Assembly (NCBI RefSeq): GCF_014857905.1
Contig: NZ_JACYXE010000002.1
Span: 372,001-436,000 of the forward strand
Length of the DNA stretch: 64,000 nucleotides
Source of the DNA: Agilicoccus flavus
GTDB lineage: Bacteria > Actinomycetota > Actinomycetes > Actinomycetales > Dermatophilaceae
Reading direction: 5' to 3'
How positions within the stretch are numbered: position 1 is the stretch's first letter; each line of letters opens with the position of its first letter. This document shows, piece after piece, positions 1 through 9,705 of the stretch. The notes under the pieces are model-generated. The model was not told the DNA's origin, did no database searches, and was given only the letters and a program-made list of their open reading frames with translations. Position numbers and translations under genes: made by a program.

Positions 1-1
1 G

Positions 2-388
2 CACCGGATCGCGCGGCTCGGCGACGGGTATTACTTCGAGCCGACGGTCGTCGCGGGGCTGGCGCAGGACGACGAGGCGGTGCAGGAGGAGATCTTCGGG
101 CCCGTCATCACCGTCCAGCGGTTCGAGGGCGAGGACGAGGCGCTGGCCCGCGCCAACGGCGTGCGCTACGGCCTCGCGAGCAGCGTCTGGACCCGGGACT
201 TCGGCCGCGCGATGCGGATGAGTGCGCGCCTCGACTTCGGGTGCGTGTGGATCAACACGCACATCCCGCTCGTCGCGGAGATGCCCCACGGCGGGTTCAA
301 GCACAGCGGGTACGGCAAGGACCTGTCGATGTACGGCTTCGAGGACTACACGCGCGTCAAGCACGTCATGGCCAACACCGAGGCCTGA
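2..388 (+). CDS. Aldehyde dehydrogenase, C-terminal part (probably 4-aminobutyraldehyde/betaine-aldehyde type)
   Basis: The reading frame is open from the left edge to a TGA at 386-388, so only the last ~128 residues of an NAD(P)-dependent aldehyde dehydrogenase are present. The family motif EEIFGPV is visible, followed by the usual oligomerisation and C-terminal segment ([20 protein letters not shown]). The [11 protein letters not shown] stretch is typical of the gamma-aminobutyraldehyde/betaine-aldehyde branch. A putrescine/spermidine importer lies directly downstream, which fits oxidation of a putrescine-derived aldehyde, but the exact substrate is inferred. The catalytic Cys and Glu lie outside the window. 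A 7-bp hairpin follows the stop. Confidence 0.85.
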   Translation, partial: HRIARLGDGYYFEPTVVAGLAQDDEAVQEEIFGPVITVQRFEGEDEALARANGVRYGLASSVWTRDFGRAMRMSARLDFGCVWINTHIPLVAEMPHGGFKHSGYGKDLSMYGFEDYTRVKHVMANTEA

Positions 389-396
389 GGGCCGGT

Positions 397-416
397 CGGC
401 CCCGAGGCCGGGGCCG
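397..416 (+). terminator. Hairpin after the aldehyde dehydrogenase
   Basis: Perfect 7-bp stem CGGCCCC/GGGGCCG with a 6-nt loop, 8 nt after the stop codon. There is no T-run, as is common for terminators in high-GC actinobacteria. Confidence 0.5.
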
Positions 417-606
417 GGCGGGTCGGGGCAGGTCCGCCGGGTCGGCGCCGCGGCGACACCCCGAGCCCGAGCCTGCCGGGGCGCGCGGGCCGCGCGAGGG
501 AGAATGAATCACGCCGGGACGGATGCGAGTCCGCCGGTGGGTGCGCGGATCCTCGCGGCCCTCCCGCGGCCCCCCTAGGGCCTTGATCCCTCCCGGAGGC
601 CCGCGC

Positions 607-1833
607 GTGGACGTCCCGCTCGACCCGGCCGTGCGCGCCCTGCGCCGGGCGGCGGCCCGCAGCCTCGCGACCCGCCGAGAGGCGCTGGGTGCGGGGATGG
701 GTCTCGCGGCCCTGGCGGCCGTCGCGGCCTGCGCCCCACCGCCGCCCCCGGCCGGCGGTGGGCTCGACATCCGGGCCCTGCCCGCCGACGTCTCGGCCCG
801 TGATCGCACGCTGCGCTTCTCGAACTGGACCGCCTACCTCGACCTGTCCGAGGACGCGAAGACGTACCCGACCCTGGCGGCGTTCGAGAAGCGGACCGGC
901 ATCGACGTCGCCTACGCCGAGGACATCGACGACAACGACACGTACTTCACGAAGATCGCGCCCCAGCTCCGCTCCCGCCAGGACGTGGGCGCCGACCTGT
1001 TCGTGTTCACCGACTGGATGATCAACCGGCTCATCCGCGAGCGCCTCGTCGCCCCACTGGAGCTCCTGCGGATGCCGAACGCGACCCACCTGCTCGACAC
1101 GATGAAGGACGCCCCGTTCGACCCGGGCCGGCACTTCTCCCTCGCCTGGCAGGGCGGCTTCGGCGGCATCGGCTACAACCGGCGCAAGCTCGGGCGGGAC
1201 CTGAGGAGCATCGAGGACCTGTGGGCCGACGACCTGCGCGGCAAGGTGGTGGCGGTCTCGGAGTTCCGCGACACGGCCGGGCTCGTCATGCTCGCCCAGG
1301 GCGTCGACATCACCGGCTCGTTCGGGAAGACCGAGGTCGAGAACGCGTTCGGCGAGGTGGAGAAGAGGATCGCCGACGGGCACATCCGTCGCATCCGCGG
1401 GAACTCCTACCTGCAGGACCTCAAGAGCGGCAACGCCCTGGCCGGCCTCGTCTGGAGCGGTGACCTGTTCTCGCTGCGCGCCGAGACCGGCGACGACTCG
1501 TGGCAGTTCGTGCTGCCCGACTCCGGCGGCACCTTGTGGACCGACAACGTCGCCGTGCCCGTGACCTCCCCGCGGCGCCGGAACGCGGAGGCGCTCATGA
1601 ACTACTACTACGACCCGGCCGTGGCGGCCCAGGTCGCGGCGTACGTGACCTACGTCTGCCCGGTCCGGGGCGCGCAGGAGGCGATGGAGAAGATCGACCC
1701 CGCGCTGGCGAAGAGCCCGTTCGTCTTCCCCACCGATGACTTCCTGCGCCGGCACGCCCGGGTCTTCCGGGCGCTCGACGCGGACGAGGACGCCGAATAC
1801 GGAGCCCGCTGGGCGAAGGTGGTGGGCAACTGA
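607..1833 (+). CDS. potD: Spermidine/putrescine-binding lipoprotein of an ABC importer
   Basis: Solute-binding protein of about 408 aa that captures polyamines outside the membrane for PotABC. The GTG at 607 is chosen because a GGAGG sits about 8 nt upstream; an upstream in-frame start at 523 would add a low-complexity Arg-rich leader. From this start the N-terminus has a twin-arginine pair (R23-R24), a hydrophobic stretch and a lipobox ending at Cys42 (VAAC), so a Tat-exported lipoprotein is likely. The mature part begins LRFSNWTAYLD and carries PotD/PotF-like segments (LFVFTDWM, LAWQGGFGGIGYN). The stop overlaps the potA start by one base (ATGA), so the two are translationally coupled. Confidence 0.9.
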   Translation: MDVPLDPAVRALRRAAARSLATRREALGAGMGLAALAAVAACAPPPPPAGGGLDIRALPADVSARDRTLRFSNWTAYLDLSEDAKTYPTLAAFEKRTGIDVAYAEDIDDNDTYFTKIAPQLRSRQDVGADLFVFTDWMINRLIRERLVAPLELLRMPNATHLLDTMKDAPFDPGRHFSLAWQGGFGGIGYNRRKLGRDLRSIEDLWADDLRGKVVAVSEFRDTAGLVMLAQGVDITGSFGKTEVENAFGEVEKRIADGHIRRIRGNSYLQDLKSGNALAGLVWSGDLFSLRAETGDDSWQFVLPDSGGTLWTDNVAVPVTSPRRRNAEALMNYYYDPAVAAQVAAYVTYVCPVRGAQEAMEKIDPALAKSPFVFPTDDFLRRHARVFRALDADEDAEYGARWAKVVGN

Positions 1834-3035
1834 TGCGCCGGAACCGACGCAGTGCCACGGGCGGCGGGGGCGACCTGCACCTGCAGGCCCTCACCAAGCG
1901 GTTCGGGTCGTTCACCGCCGTGGACGCCCTCGACCTGCGCGTGCCCCAGGGGTCGTTCTTCGCGCTCCTCGGGCCGTCGGGGTGCGGCAAGTCGACGACG
2001 CTGCGGATGGTCGCCGGTCTCGAGACGCCGACCGCGGGCCGGATCCGCATCGGCGAGTCGGACGTGACGGCCTCCCGGCCGTTCGACCGACCGGTCAACA
2101 CCGTGTTCCAGAGCTACGCCCTCTTCCCGCACCTCGACGTGCGCGGCAACGTCGAGTTCGGGCCCCGGCGGCGGAAGGTGGCCGACGCGGCCGCGCAGGC
2201 GCAGGCCGCGCTCGAGCTCGTCGCGATGGACCACCTCGCCGCCGCGCGCCCGGCGCAGCTCTCCGGCGGGCAGGCGCAGCGCGTCGCGCTCGCCCGGGCG
2301 CTGGTCAACCGGCCCGAGGTGCTCCTCCTCGACGAGCCCCTCGCGGCGCTCGACCTCACGCTGCGCCGCCGCATGCAGGGGGAGCTCAAGCGCATCCAGC
2401 ACGAGGTGGGGATCACGTTCGTCCACGTCACCCACGACCAGGAGGAGGCGATGAGCCTCGCCGACACGGTCGCGGTGATGAACGCGGGCCGCATCGAGCA
2501 GATGGGGTCGCCGACCGCGCTGTACGACCTGCCCCGGACCGCCTTCGTCGCCGGCTTCCTCGGGCGGACCAACCTCGCCGACGGGACGATCCTCGGCCGG
2601 GACGGCGACTGGGTCGTCGTGCAGGTCGGGGCCCACCGGGTGTGGCTCGACCGGGCCCGCTGCGCCGAGCCCGACGCCCCCGCCCGGTCGGCCGTGCGGG
2701 TCGGGATCCGGCCCGAGAAGCTACGCCTGCACCGCGTCGCCCTCGGCGAGGAACCGCCCCGGGGCGGGTTCACCGCCGCGCTGGGTCCGGCCACGGTCGT
2801 CGACATCTCGTTCACCGGCGTGAGCACGGAGTACGCGCTCGACCTGCCGGGCATCGGCGGCTGGCGGGTGTTCGAGCAGAACCTCGACATCGAGGACGAG
2901 GACCTGCGCCCCGGCGACGAGGTCGTCGTGTCGTGGGACAGCCGGCACGCCTTCGGGCTGAGCGGCCGCGACGAGCCCGCCTCGTCGTCGGCGACGGAGG
3001 AGGACCTCGTGGGCGCGCCGGGGGTGATCCGGTGA
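1833..3035 (+). CDS. potA: Polyamine ABC importer ATP-binding protein
   Basis: ATPase subunit of about 400 aa. Visible motifs in order are Walker A GPSGCGKST (about residues 46-54), Q-loop VFQSYALFPH, signature LSGGQAQRVALARAL, Walker B LLLDEPLAAL, and the switch His in VHVTHDQEEAMSLAD. The last ~150 residues form a TOBE-type C-terminal domain (VRVGIRPEKLRLH), usual for PotA and other CUT1/MOI-class importers. The ATG overlaps the potD stop, and the TGA lies inside the GTG start of potB (GTGA), so the operon is tightly coupled. The order potD-A-B-C and the PotD-like binding protein support polyamines rather than iron or sulfate as substrate. Confidence 0.9.
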   Translation: MRRNRRSATGGGGDLHLQALTKRFGSFTAVDALDLRVPQGSFFALLGPSGCGKSTTLRMVAGLETPTAGRIRIGESDVTASRPFDRPVNTVFQSYALFPHLDVRGNVEFGPRRRKVADAAAQAQAALELVAMDHLAAARPAQLSGGQAQRVALARALVNRPEVLLLDEPLAALDLTLRRRMQGELKRIQHEVGITFVHVTHDQEEAMSLADTVAVMNAGRIEQMGSPTALYDLPRTAFVAGFLGRTNLADGTILGRDGDWVVVQVGAHRVWLDRARCAEPDAPARSAVRVGIRPEKLRLHRVALGEEPPRGGFTAALGPATVVDISFTGVSTEYALDLPGIGGWRVFEQNLDIEDEDLRPGDEVVVSWDSRHAFGLSGRDEPASSSATEEDLVGAPGVIR

Positions 3036-3883
3036 AGAGGCGCACCTGGCTGCCGTACGTCCTCCTCGCCCCGGGGCTGGCCTGGCTCGCCGTCTTCTAC
3101 CTCGCGCCCCTCGTCCAGCTCGCGTCGGTCAGCCTGCAGTCGCCGTTCCCGGGCTACCCGGGGTACTACTACCGCAACGTCGACGTCGGCAACTACGTCA
3201 CCGCGCTCGGCTCGTTCGGGGCCCACTTCGGCCGCTCCGTGCTCTACGCCGCCCTCGCCACGGTGTTCGCCTTCGCGCTCGCCTACCCCCTCGCGTACGC
3301 CGTCGCGTTCAAGGCGGGGCGCTGGCGCAACCTCATGCTCGTCGCGATCATGGCGCCGTTCCTCACGTCGTTCATCCTGCGCACGATCGCGTGGCGGCAG
3401 ATCCTCGCCGACGACGGGTTCGTCGCCCGCACGCTGGGCGTGCTGCACCTGCTGCCCGGGGAGCGGATCACCGAGACGTGGGTCGCCGTCGTCGCCGGGC
3501 TGACGTACACGTTCCTGCCCTTCATGGCGCTGCCCATCTACGCCGGCCTCGAGCGCGTCGACCCCCGGCTCATCGAGGCCGGAACAGACCTCTACGCCGG
3601 CGCCTTCACGACGTTCCGCACGGTGACGCTGCCGCTGAGCATGCCCGGCGTCCTCGCCGGCACGCTGCTCACCTTCATCCCGGCCGCGGGCGACTACGTC
3701 AACGCCGAGCTGCTCGGATCCGACACGGGCACGAAGATGGTCGGCAACGTCATCGAGAGCCAGTTCTTCCGCGTCCTCGGCGGCTACCCGGTCGCGGCCG
3801 CGCTCTCGATCGTGCTCATGGGCCTCATCCTCGTGCTCGTCGGCGCGTACGTGCGCCGGTTCGGGACCAAGGAACTCGTGTGA
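3032..3883 (+). CDS. potB: Polyamine ABC importer permease 1
   Basis: Integral membrane subunit of 283 aa. It starts at the GTG inside the GTGA overlap with potA; the longer open frame upstream is only shadow of potA. About six hydrophobic helices can be seen (for example LPYVLLAPGLAWLAVFYLAP near the N-terminus and ALSIVLMGLILVLVGAYV at the end). The cytoplasmic EAA loop that docks on the ATPase is present (IEAGTDLYAGAFTTFRTVTLPLS). The stop is shared with the potC start in a GTGTGA junction. Confidence 0.9.
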   Translation: MKRRTWLPYVLLAPGLAWLAVFYLAPLVQLASVSLQSPFPGYPGYYYRNVDVGNYVTALGSFGAHFGRSVLYAALATVFAFALAYPLAYAVAFKAGRWRNLMLVAIMAPFLTSFILRTIAWRQILADDGFVARTLGVLHLLPGERITETWVAVVAGLTYTFLPFMALPIYAGLERVDPRLIEAGTDLYAGAFTTFRTVTLPLSMPGVLAGTLLTFIPAAGDYVNAELLGSDTGTKMVGNVIESQFFRVLGGYPVAAALSIVLMGLILVLVGAYVRRFGTKELV

Positions 3884-4785
3884 GCGGCCCCACCCACGTG
3901 CCCGGCTCCACCGGCCCGTCCGGTCCGGCCCCCGCCCCCGTGCCGCCCGCCCGGGTGCGGCTGGCGCAGTGGCTGGCCGACCGGGCCGTCATGGCGACCG
4001 CGATCGCGGTGCTCGCCTACCTCTTCCTCCCGGTGGCGTACACGTTCGCGTTCTCGTTCAACGACTACACGAAGAGCAACATCGTCTGGAACGCCCAGTC
4101 GTCGCCGACGCTCGAGCACTGGGCCGATCCCTGCGGGGCGCCCGGCGTGTGCGAGGCGCTCATCACGAGTCTGCAGGTCGGGCTCCTGTCGACGCTCGTC
4201 GCGACGGTGCTCGGGACGATGATCGCGTTCGGGCTGGTCCGGCACACGTTCGCCGGCCGGCGCGCGGCCGAGGTCCTCGTCTTCCTGCCGATGGCGACAC
4301 CCGAGATCGTCCTCGGCGCCTCGCTGCTGACGATCTTCGTGCAGGGGTTCTCGCGGTTCGGGGTCGAGCTCGGGTTCGCCACCGTCGTCGCGGCCCACGT
4401 GATGTTCGCGCTGAGCTTCGTCGTCGTCACGGTGCGGGCCCGGGTGGCGAGCCTCGACCCGCGCCTGGAGGAGGCGGCGATGGACCTGTACGCGGGCCCG
4501 GTCGAGACGTTCTGGCGGGTGACGCTGCCGCTGACCGCGCCCGGCATCCTCGGGGCCGCCCTGCTCTCGTTCGCCCTCAGCTTCGACGACTTCATCATCA
4601 CGAACTTCGTCTCGGGCGACACGACGACGTTCCCGGTCTTCGTCTACGTCTCCTACCTGCGCGGGATCCCCGCCCAGGCCAACGTCATCGGGTTCTCGAT
4701 GTTCGTCGTCGCCGTGGTCCTCGTGCTGCTCGGGCAGGCGCTGGTCTCGGGGCGGGCGCTGCGGACGAGGCGCTCCCGCCGCTGA
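3880..4785 (+). CDS. potC: Polyamine ABC importer permease 2
   Basis: Second membrane subunit, 301 aa, read from the GTG that overlaps the potB stop by 4 nt. A Pro-rich cytoplasmic leader of about 30 residues precedes the first helix (ATAIAVLAYLFLPVAYTFAF). The segment FSFNDYTKSN is characteristic of PotC/YdcV. The EAA loop is at EEAAMDLYAGPVETFWRVTL, and the motif FALSFDDFIITNF near the fifth helix is also PotC-like. It is the last gene of the potDABC operon; a short hairpin lies just after the stop. Confidence 0.9.
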   Translation: MSGPTHVPGSTGPSGPAPAPVPPARVRLAQWLADRAVMATAIAVLAYLFLPVAYTFAFSFNDYTKSNIVWNAQSSPTLEHWADPCGAPGVCEALITSLQVGLLSTLVATVLGTMIAFGLVRHTFAGRRAAEVLVFLPMATPEIVLGASLLTIFVQGFSRFGVELGFATVVAAHVMFALSFVVVTVRARVASLDPRLEEAAMDLYAGPVETFWRVTLPLTAPGILGAALLSFALSFDDFIITNFVSGDTTTFPVFVYVSYLRGIPAQANVIGFSMFVVAVVLVLLGQALVSGRALRTRRSRR

Positions 4786-4799
4786 CCCCGGGTCGCGAG

Positions 4800-4817
4800 C
4801 GGCGGGTGGGACCGCCG
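4800..4817. terminator. Short hairpin between convergent potC and a small reverse-strand gene
   Basis: CGGCGG/CCGCCG stem of 6 bp with a 6-nt loop, lying entirely between the two convergent stop codons. Confidence 0.35.
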
Positions 4818-4818
4818 G

Positions 4819-4986
4819 TCAGCGCTTGCGGCGCGCTTCGGCCACCTTGGCGGCGCGCTCGGCCTGCAGGCGGGAGAGGGGATCGTTGTGGGAGCCGAGC
4901 TGGGCGGGCCCGAAGACCGTCATGACGGCCCGGCGGATGTTCCACCCGATCCGATAGCCCAGGGTCAGCCCGTCGCGGTCGGCCAC
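4819..4986 (-). CDS. Small conserved-looking hypothetical protein (55 aa)
   Basis: Reverse-strand frame starting at a GTG (complement 4984-4986) with a good GAGGA site just upstream. A longer in-frame extension to 5229 would be Pro/Arg-rich and would run into the dxr region, so it is not favoured. The product reads VADRDGLTLGYRIGWNIRRAV followed by a MTVFGPAQLG segment and a charged helical tail rich in Arg/Ala/Lys. No transmembrane helix or catalytic motif is evident. I do not recognise a named family. It lies between the potABCD operon and dxr and faces away from dxr. Confidence 0.6.
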   Translation of the reverse strand: MADRDGLTLGYRIGWNIRRAVMTVFGPAQLGSHNDPLSRLQAERAAKVAEARRKR

Positions 4987-5149
4987 GTCGTCCTCCTCGT
5001 CGTTGTGGGTGTCGCCGCCGTCCGGCCGCCACCCGTCACCTCCACAGTAGGGGGTCGGGCGCCCGCCGATCCGGGCCCTGGGTCCCGGACCCGGGGAGCC
5101 GCCCGGCCGCGCCCGGGTGCCGGCCGGGGGCGGGGTGGAGAATGGGGGC

Positions 5150-6406
5150 GTGACTGCCCCCCGTTCCGTGACCCTCCTCGGCTCGACCGGCTCGATCGGC
5201 ACCCAGGCCCTCGACGTCATCGGTCGCAACCCGGGCCGGTTCGACGTCGTCGGGCTCGCGGCGGGCGGCTCGGACGTCGACGTCCTCGCGCGTCAGGCCG
5301 TCCGGTTCGACGTGCCCGTCGTCGGCGTCGCCCGCGGCGAGGAGGCCGCCCTGTCGGACGCGATCGCCCGCGCCGCCCGCGAGGCCGGCCGGGACGGCTA
5401 CCGCCCGCGCGTGCACGCCGGCGGTGACGCGAGCACCACCCTGGCGGCGGAGGGCGCGGACGTCGTCCTCAACGGCATCACCGGATCCATCGGGCTGCGG
5501 CCCACCCTCGCGGCGCTCGAGGCCGGCAGCGTCCTCGCGCTCGCGAACAAGGAATCGCTCATCGTCGGCGGCGAACTCGTCACCGCGGCGGCGCGGCCGG
5601 GCCAGATCGTGCCCGTCGACTCCGAGCACTCGGCGCTCGCCCAGTGCCTGCGCGGCGGACGGGCCGACGAGGTGCGCCGCCTCGTCGTCACCGCCAGCGG
5701 CGGGCCGTTCCGCGGCCGTACCCGCGAGCAACTGCGCGACGTGACGCCGGCGGAGGCGCTCGCCCACCCCACGTGGGACATGGGCCGCGTCGTGACGACC
5801 AACTCGGCGACCCTCGTCAACAAGGGCCTCGAGGTGATCGAGGCCCACCTGCTCTTCGGGGTGCCGTTCGACGACATCACCGTCGTCGTCCACCCCACCT
5901 CCGACGTGCATTCGATGGTCGAGTTCACCGACGGGTCCACCCTGTTCCAGGCGAGCCCGCCGACGATGCTCATCCCCATCGCGCTCGGCCTCGGCTGGCC
6001 CGACCGGGTCCCGGGCGCGGCGCCGGCCTACGACTGGACCCGCCCGCACACGTTCGAGTTCCTCCCCCTCGACGAGGAGGCGTTCCGCGCGGTACCCCTC
6101 GCCTACCGGGTGGGCCGCGCAGGCGGCGGCTACCCGGCGGTCTACAACGCCGCCAACGAGGAGTGCGTCGAGGCCTTCCACGCCGGGGGGATCGGGTTCC
6201 TGGACATCGTCGACACCCTCGAACGGGTCGTCGACGACTGGGCGCGCGAGGGGGCCGGGAACGGAACGGCGGTCCGGAGCGTCGAGGACGTGTTGGCCGC
6301 CGAGGACTGGGCGCGCGCCCGCGCGCACGAGGTCCTCACCGACGGGGCCGCCGGCGGGGCATCCGAGGCCGACCGGCCTGCGACGAAGGGGGAGGTGAGC
6401 GCGTGA
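5150..6406 (+). CDS. dxr: 1-deoxy-D-xylulose-5-phosphate reductoisomerase
   Basis: Second enzyme of the MEP isoprenoid pathway, converting DXP to MEP with NADPH; 418 aa, cytoplasmic. The GTG at 5150 is preferred: GGAG lies about 9 nt upstream and the protein then begins with the NADPH-binding segment [12 protein letters not shown]. Other visible motifs are ANKESLI, the metal/substrate site [14 protein letters not shown], the flexible-loop region SGGPFR, and HPTWDMG. The TGA overlaps the GTG of rseP (GTGA). dxr followed by rseP is the normal actinobacterial order; ispG usually comes next but here lies 8.9 kb away. Confidence 0.96.
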   Translation: MTAPRSVTLLGSTGSIGTQALDVIGRNPGRFDVVGLAAGGSDVDVLARQAVRFDVPVVGVARGEEAALSDAIARAAREAGRDGYRPRVHAGGDASTTLAAEGADVVLNGITGSIGLRPTLAALEAGSVLALANKESLIVGGELVTAAARPGQIVPVDSEHSALAQCLRGGRADEVRRLVVTASGGPFRGRTREQLRDVTPAEALAHPTWDMGRVVTTNSATLVNKGLEVIEAHLLFGVPFDDITVVVHPTSDVHSMVEFTDGSTLFQASPPTMLIPIALGLGWPDRVPGAAPAYDWTRPHTFEFLPLDEEAFRAVPLAYRVGRAGGGYPAVYNAANEECVEAFHAGGIGFLDIVDTLERVVDDWAREGAGNGTAVRSVEDVLAAEDWARARAHEVLTDGAAGGASEADRPATKGEVSA

Positions 6407-7773
6407 CCTATCTGCTCGGTGTGCTCTTCATGATCGTCGGGATCGGCGTGTCGATCGCGCTGCACGAGATCGGCCACCTCGTTCCCGCCAAGCGCTTCGG
6501 CGTCAAGTGCACCCAGTACATGGTCGGGTTCGGCCCGACGATCTTCTCGCGCCGGCGCGGCGAGACCGAGTACGGCGTCAAGGCCGTCCCCCTCGGCGGG
6601 TACATCCGCATGATCGGCATGTTCCCGCCCAAGCCCGGCTCCGACGGCACCCTCGTCCCGTCGTCCTCCACCGGCCGCTGGGCCGCCCTCATGGACGACG
6701 CCCGCGCGCAGTCCATGGAGGAGGTGACACCGGCCGACGAGCACCGCGTCTTCTACAGGCTGAGCACGCCCAAGAAGATCGCCGTCATGCTCGGCGGGCC
6801 CCTGATGAACCTGCTCATTGCGAGCGTCCTGCTCACCGGGCTCGTCACCCTCTACGGGCAGCGCGAGGCGCAGGGCGCCGCCGTCGCCGGGGTCGTCGAG
6901 TGCGTGCGGCCGGCCGGGGCCGCGAGCGGCGCGCCGACGTCGGCGTGCACGGCCGCCGACTCCCCGTCGCCGGCCGCGGCGGCCGGGGTCCGGCCCGGCG
7001 ACGTGTACGTCTCCATCGGCGGGCAGCCCGTGCACGACATGGGCGACATCGCGAGCCTCGTGCGCCCGCACGTCGGGCAGCCGCTCCCGCTCGTCGTCGA
7101 CCGCGGCGGGCAGCAGGTCACCCTCGCGGTGACCCCGATCGCGAACCAGGTCGCGAAGGTCGACGCCGAGGGCGTGCCCGTGCTCGGCGCCGACGGCCGC
7201 CCCGAGACGGTGACCGCCGGCTTCATCGGCACGTCCAACCGCCCGGCCCGGATCGTCAACGTGCCCCAGCCCCTCTCGGCCGTCCCCGGCGTCATCGGCG
7301 ACGGCGTCGCCCGCACCGCGGGCCTCGTCCTGCACATCCCCGAGAAGATGGTCGGGGTCTGGCAGGCGGCGTTCGGCAGCGCCGAGCGCGACGTCGAGGG
7401 GCCGGTCAGCGTCGTCGGCGTCGGGCGCATGGCGGGCGAGGTGAGCTCCGGGCAGGCGATGCCGCTGCTCGGCCTCGACTCGAGCACGTCGACCGCCGAC
7501 CGGTTCGCGCTGCTCGTCGGGCTCCTCGCCAGCCTCAACATCGCGCTGTTCGTCTTCAACCTCATCCCGCTCATGCCGCTGGACGGCGGGCACGTGGCCG
7601 GCGCCCTGTGGGAGGCGCTCAAGCGGGCCGTCGCCAGGGCCACCGGACGCCCCGACCCCGGGTACGTGGACGTCGCGAAGGGCCTGCCCATCGCCTACGC
7701 GATGTCGATCGTCCTCATCGGGATGTCGGCGCTGCTCATCTACGCCGACATCGTCCGGCCCGTCGGGAGCTGA
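6403..7773 (+). CDS. rseP: Site-2-type intramembrane zinc metalloprotease (RseP/Rip1 family)
   Basis: Membrane protease of 456 aa that cleaves transmembrane anti-sigma factors and similar substrates. The zinc-binding motif HEIGH lies in the first membrane helix, and the third zinc ligand lies in [13 protein letters not shown] near the C-terminus. Between them is one PDZ domain ([21 protein letters not shown]) after a second helix. The start is the GTG that overlaps the dxr stop, so it is co-translated with dxr. Mycobacterial Rip1 occupies the same place. The next upstream-strand genes are on the opposite strand, so the dxr-rseP transcript ends here. Confidence 0.94.
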   Translation: MTYLLGVLFMIVGIGVSIALHEIGHLVPAKRFGVKCTQYMVGFGPTIFSRRRGETEYGVKAVPLGGYIRMIGMFPPKPGSDGTLVPSSSTGRWAALMDDARAQSMEEVTPADEHRVFYRLSTPKKIAVMLGGPLMNLLIASVLLTGLVTLYGQREAQGAAVAGVVECVRPAGAASGAPTSACTAADSPSPAAAAGVRPGDVYVSIGGQPVHDMGDIASLVRPHVGQPLPLVVDRGGQQVTLAVTPIANQVAKVDAEGVPVLGADGRPETVTAGFIGTSNRPARIVNVPQPLSAVPGVIGDGVARTAGLVLHIPEKMVGVWQAAFGSAERDVEGPVSVVGVGRMAGEVSSGQAMPLLGLDSSTSTADRFALLVGLLASLNIALFVFNLIPLMPLDGGHVAGALWEALKRAVARATGRPDPGYVDVAKGLPIAYAMSIVLIGMSALLIYADIVRPVGS

Positions 7774-7818
7774 GACGGCGCCGTCGTGCCGGCGCGTCGT
7801 CGTACCGGCCGGCGGGTC

Positions 7819-8556
7819 TCAGTCGAGCAGGTGGCGCAGGTAGCGCCGCGGGTCGTCGAGGTAGGACCGGTAGTGGCCGACCATCTCGAGGTCGGCCCAC
7901 TCCCGGCGCGCGTACCCGCTCTCGTCCAGCTCGTAGACGGCCGCGTCGGGCAGCGCCGCGAGGACGGGGGAGTGGGTGGCGAGCAGGATCTGCGCGGCGC
8001 CGCTGCCGGCGAGGTCGGCGAGCTGCCCGAGCAGCGCGAGCTGCCCCGAGAACGACAGCGCCGACTCGGGCTCGTCGAAGACGTAGAAGCCGGGGCCGTC
8101 GAACCACGTCGTCCCGAGGACGAGCTCGCGGAAGGCCTCGCCGTGGCTCATCCGGTGGAAGTCGGGGCCGTTGTTCTCGACGGAGTACGTGAAGAACCCG
8201 TGCATCGTCTCGGCGCGGACGAAGTAGCCCCACCGGCTCGCCCCGGCGCCCCGGACGATGCGCAGCGCCGCGTCCAGGCCGGACTCGCTGTCGTGCGTAC
8301 GGTGCCGCGCGTGGACCGAACCGCCCTCGGGGTTGAGGCCGTAGGCGGTGGCGATCGCCTCGACGAGGGTCGACTTGCCGGTCCCGTTCTCGCCGACGAG
8401 CACGGTGGCGCCCCGCAGGTCGAGGCCGTCGCGCAGCAAGTGCGCGACCGCCGGCACGGTCGCCGGCCAGGCGTCCGGGGCGGGCGGCTGCGCCGAGGGG
8501 GAGGCCTCCACGCGGCGCACCGGCCACCGCGACAGGACGGCGTCGTCATGGGTCAC
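7819..8556 (-). CDS. AAA-type ATPase (ABC/SMC-like P-loop protein)
   Basis: Protein of 245 aa with Walker A GENGTGKST at residues 55-63 and Walker B with D-loop FYVFDEPESALS near residue 165, followed by LLATHSPVLAALP. This architecture matches the stand-alone AAA_15/AAA_21 ATPases related to ABC and SMC heads, which have no membrane partner. The substrate is unknown. It ends at AGRYDD-rich non-coding sequence before rseP (convergent) and lies 11 nt downstream of the DUF2277 gene on the same strand, so the two are probably one transcript. Confidence 0.8.
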   Translation of the reverse strand: MTHDDAVLSRWPVRRVEASPSAQPPAPDAWPATVPAVAHLLRDGLDLRGATVLVGENGTGKSTLVEAIATAYGLNPEGGSVHARHRTHDSESGLDAALRIVRGAGASRWGYFVRAETMHGFFTYSVENNGPDFHRMSHGEAFRELVLGTTWFDGPGFYVFDEPESALSFSGQLALLGQLADLAGSGAAQILLATHSPVLAALPDAAVYELDESGYARREWADLEMVGHYRSYLDDPRRYLRHLLD

Positions 8557-8567
8557 CGGCGCGCGGG

Positions 8568-8840
8568 TCAGGCGGTGCGGCCGAAGCGGGCCGCGGATCG
8601 CGCCTTCGCCTTGGCGGCCTCCTCGTCACGGTCCTTCGGCGGGGCGCTCGTCACGAGCTCGCCGAGGAGGCGGTGCACGATCGCCCCGATCTCGTCGACG
8701 GCCCGCGCGTAGGCGGCCTCGTTGGCCTTGCTCGGGGCGCCCCCGCCGACCTTGCGGACGAACTGGAGGGCGGCCGCCTCGATCTCGGTGTCGGTGGCGG
8801 GCGGGTCGAAGTTGTGGAGCTGGCGGATGTTGCGGCACAT
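8568..8840 (-). CDS. DUF2277 family protein
   Basis: Small protein of 90 aa beginning MCRNIRQLHNFDPPATDTEI, which is the diagnostic N-terminus of the DUF2277 family (a conserved MCRNI start and a helical body containing ALQFVRKVGG). The function is unknown; members are small cytoplasmic proteins common in actinobacteria. A Lys/Ala/Glu-rich tail follows. The ATPase gene begins 11 nt after its stop on the same strand, suggesting co-transcription. Confidence 0.88.
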   Translation of the reverse strand: MCRNIRQLHNFDPPATDTEIEAAALQFVRKVGGGAPSKANEAAYARAVDEIGAIVHRLLGELVTSAPPKDRDEEAAKAKARSAARFGRTA

Positions 8841-9084
8841 GGCCTCAGGGTAGGCCCGTCGTCGCGGCGTCGCCCAGGGCGGCGACGCTCCCTCAGGGGA
8901 GTCCCCCGTGCCCCACCGTCGCGGAGGCCGGGCGCCCGGCCGGTGCGGGCGCGGCAGTGCGCCGTTCCGCCCCCGGCGCGTGCGTGTCCATACCCACCAC
9001 AGTGACCCGCGGGGCCGCAGGTTGTCGTGACCTCCGGACTTTCCTCGGGGAGGTCTCGAGCAGGGGCGGCCCGGTCCTGGCGGG

Positions 9085-9705
9085 TCAGGCGGGGGCGATG
9101 GCGTTCCAGCGCAGGATGGCCGGGTTCTCGTGCTCGTGGCCGAGGACGCTGACCGAGCCGGAGGCGAGGGTAAGGTGCGCGCCGAAGCGGGGGGCCTCCT
9201 CCAGCCAGACCGCCGCGAGGACCCGGAGCAGGTGGGCGTGGGCGACGAGGACGACGTCGCCGCGGTGCAGGTCGGGCAGGGCCCGGTCGATCGCGTTGCG
9301 GGCGCGGGCCGCGACCTCCTCGACGGTCTCCCCGTTCGGGACGCCGTCGGACCACACGGTCCAGGGGTGGCCGCCGAGGCGCTCCCGGATCTCGGCGGTG
9401 GTGATGCCGTCGTAGTCGCCGTAGTCCCACTCGATGAGGTCGTCGTCGACGCGGACGTCCGCGAGGCCGGCCAGCTCGGCCGTGTGGCTCGCGCGGCGCA
9501 GGGGAGAGGTGACGGCGGCCACGACGTCGAACTCGGTGAGCAGCGTCGCCGCCCGCCGGGCCTCGTCCTCGCCGCGTTCGGTGAGGGGGATGTCGGAGCG
9601 CCCGGTGTGCTTGCGCGTGCGGGACCACTCGGTCTCGCCGTGGCGCAGCAGGATGAGGCGGCCGTCGGGCGTGCTCGGGGGCGTCGTGCTCGGCGTGGTG
9701 GTCAC
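9085..9705 (-). CDS. Histidine phosphatase family protein (phosphoglycerate-mutase-like)
   Basis: Enzyme of 206 aa with the catalytic RHGE motif at residues 21-24 (LLRHGETEW), Arg and Glu residues in TGRSDIPLTERGEDEA, and the second catalytic His in VVLVAHAHLLRVL. This is the branch-1 histidine phosphatase fold, used by cofactor-dependent phosphoglycerate mutases and many broad phosphatases; the substrate is not predictable. The start is a GTG at the complement of 9703-9705. A 244-nt stretch without a gene separates it from DUF2277. The repeat-bearing intergenic region begins on its upstream side. Confidence 0.88.
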   Translation of the reverse strand: MTTTPSTTPPSTPDGRLILLRHGETEWSRTRKHTGRSDIPLTERGEDEARRAATLLTEFDVVAAVTSPLRRASHTAELAGLADVRVDDDLIEWDYGDYDGITTAEIRERLGGHPWTVWSDGVPNGETVEEVAARARNAIDRALPDLHRGDVVLVAHAHLLRVLAAVWLEEAPRFGAHLTLASGSVSVLGHEHENPAILRWNAIAPA